Positions 63,067 through 64,000 of a stretch of 64,000 bases of DNA are shown one piece after another (the stretch's first letter is position 1; every line of letters starts with the position of its first letter). This DNA comes from Chryseobacterium oryzae. GTDB taxonomy: Bacteria; Bacteroidota; Bacteroidia; Flavobacteriales; Weeksellaceae. A program made the translations under genes and the position numbers. The stretch lies in contig NZ_CP094529.1 of the NCBI RefSeq assembly GCF_022811665.1, forward strand, positions 2,418,001 through 2,482,000. Direction: 5' to 3'. A model generated the notes under the pieces. The model had not been told where the DNA came from. It saw nothing but the letters and a program-made list of their open reading frames with translations, and searched no databases.

Positions 63067-63792
63067 TTAAAGCTTCATCTTTTTAAAAATAAACTCCGGA
63101 ATATTTCTAATGATCATCATAATAATTCCCCAAACCGGCAATACATACACTACATTTTTTTTCTTTTTGAAAGCATTGTAAATACAATCTGCAGCTTTTG
63201 TGGGAGTTGCAGTTAATTTAGGATTTAGCGGTAAACCTTCTGTCATTTTTGTAGCCATGAAACCCGGTTTTACCGTCATTACATGAACTTTTTTATCGAA
63301 AAGGTAATTTCTCAAACCACTTAAATAAGCGGTGAATGCAGCTTTTGCACTTCCATAGATAAAATTACTCTGTCTTCCTCTTTCTCCTGCAACTGAAGAC
63401 AGCCCAATAATGGTTCCTGATCTTTTGCTTTCAAATTTCTGAGCAAAATAATTGATAACAGGTACCAGTTTAGAATAATTGATATCTATAATACGTTCTG
63501 TATTCTTATTATCATATAGACCTTCCTCCGTATTTTCCCCTAAATATCCCGCTGCACAAAACAACAGACTTGAATTGACATGATCCCAATCTGAAAATCT
63601 AACGGGTTTCATTAAATCAATCTCAATTATCTCAGACTGCTGTAAGAATTTTACATCGATATGTCTTGCAAATCGTTCTGCTGATTCTTTATTGGATGTG
63701 AAAAGATAAATTTTTTCAAACCTTTCTCCTGCTTTTAGAGCTTTTTCCACAAAAGCCTGTGCTACTTCGGAGGTACTGCCGAGAACAATCAT
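63067..63792 (-). CDS. SDR oxidoreductase resembling DprE2
   Basis: A 241-residue short-chain dehydrogenase with the NAD(P) motif in IVLGSTSEVAQ, catalytic Ser in GLSSVAGERGRQ and Tyr/Lys in NFIYGSAKA. The C-terminal end IIRNIPEFIFKKMKL strongly recalls the end of mycobacterial DprE2, the reductase that makes decaprenylphosphoryl-arabinose from the 2-keto intermediate. It is followed at the C-terminus of the DprE1-like gene with no gap. Together they would convert a prenylphosphoryl-ribose to its arabinose epimer. The pathway is inferred. Confidence 0.82.
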   Translation of the reverse strand: MIVLGSTSEVAQAFVEKALKAGERFEKIYLFTSNKESAERFARHIDVKFLQQSEIIEIDLMKPVRFSDWDHVNSSLLFCAAGYLGENTEEGLYDNKNTERIIDINYSKLVPVINYFAQKFESKRSGTIIGLSSVAGERGRQSNFIYGSAKAAFTAYLSGLRNYLFDKKVHVMTVKPGFMATKMTEGLPLNPKLTATPTKAADCIYNAFKKKKNVVYVLPVWGIIMMIIRNIPEFIFKKMKL

Positions 63793-64000
63793 TTATTTAT
63801 TATTTAAAATTCTTTTGTGCTGCAAAGACACAAATTTGGAACTCTCTACATTTTTAAGATAATTGGTAAGAGAAGATTTACTCATACTATCTTTCGCAAG
63901 ATAAATTCTGCCTCCAAATTCTTCTACAATATTGTCTAGCTGTACAACTAAGGATTTTAGTTTAGAATTAACTTTAAAATCCAGAGCCAATGTATAACCC
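63793..64000 (-). CDS. C-terminal end of a DprE1-like FAD oxidoreductase (partial)
   Basis: Only the last 68 or so codons are in the window, and the frame runs off the right edge. The visible end has the DprE1 pattern: GYTLALDFKVNSK, VEEFGGRIYLAKDSM and a Cys-free Phe-rich tail. DprE1 oxidises prenylphosphoryl-ribose at C2, the first half of the epimerisation. The TTG at 63990 is internal, not a start. It is directly followed by the DprE2-like gene. Confidence 0.75.
   Translation of the reverse strand, partial: GYTLALDFKVNSKLKSLVVQLDNIVEEFGGRIYLAKDSMSKSSLTNYLKNVESSKFVSLQHKRILNNK

Noticed and set aside
63988..63990. TTG at 63990 as the start of a 65-codon protein
   Set aside because: The frame continues to the window edge and the visible residues match the C-terminal part of a larger DprE1-like protein.

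Overview
The window looks like chromosome of a low-GC flavobacterium (Bacteroidota, Weeksellaceae; Chryseobacterium- or Elizabethkingia-like). The reasons are: sprA directly after ruvA; type IX secretion (T9SS) cargo with type A and type B C-terminal sorting domains; many promoters of the Bacteroidota form TTTG-N(18-23)-TAnnTTTG; almost no Shine-Dalgarno sequences; and families typical of the group (GLPGLI, DUF3108, choice-of-anchor L, OstA-like). I see no phage, insertion sequence, CRISPR array or integrated element. It is mostly core genome, densely packed in short operons that often end in strong A-hairpin-T terminators.

Layout. 1-1.8 kb: end of a DUF1232 membrane protein and a fused UMP synthase. 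1.9-11.8 kb: surface genes: a degenerate M1-peptidase/outer-membrane protein, two tandem T9SS type A cargo proteins, a large outer-membrane protein and a GLPGLI/PNGase F-like protein. 12-21.6 kb: asnB, panD with a flippase-like protein, HU, pdxH, YqgE, a cell-wall amidase, a class IV aminotransferase-like protein that has lost its catalytic lysine, a START-like protein and a class III aminotransferase. 21.7-33.3 kb: OstA-like, Fur-like, Kup, pdhB, DUF2147, an LtaS-like enzyme, pssA, an exonuclease, FAA hydrolase and a stress protein. 33.4-36.3 kb: small membrane and unknown proteins. 36.5-44.2 kb: the ruvA-sprA operon. 44.4-47 kb: tRNA-Pro and tRNA-Arg, a ferredoxin/ferredoxin reductase pair and DUF3108. 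47-53.3 kb: two giant T9SS type B surface proteins. 53.5-64 kb: DUF1003-like coiled-coil protein, TIGR02757, RNase Z, RdgB, HtpG, a hydrolase, YjdM/PhnA-like protein, tRNA-Asp, thioredoxin, cysteine desulfurase, a PrcB-like protein, and a HAD / DprE2-like / DprE1-like cluster cut by the window end.

How it fits together. SprA is the outer-membrane channel of T9SS, and four or more proteins here carry its sorting signals, so machine and cargo occur in one window. The right end holds three genes resembling the mycobacterial decaprenylphosphoryl-ribose to arabinose epimerisation pathway, the most suggestive metabolic signal here. Other points worth a second look are the PNGase F-like protein behind a GLPGLI-like domain, the eukaryote-like PyrE-PyrF fusion, several genes whose promoter box lies 3-5 bases from the start codon (leaderless mRNAs), a structured GC-rich intergenic element near 32.1 kb, and a perfect Shine-Dalgarno sequence held in a hairpin before a 12-codon ORF upstream of asnB.
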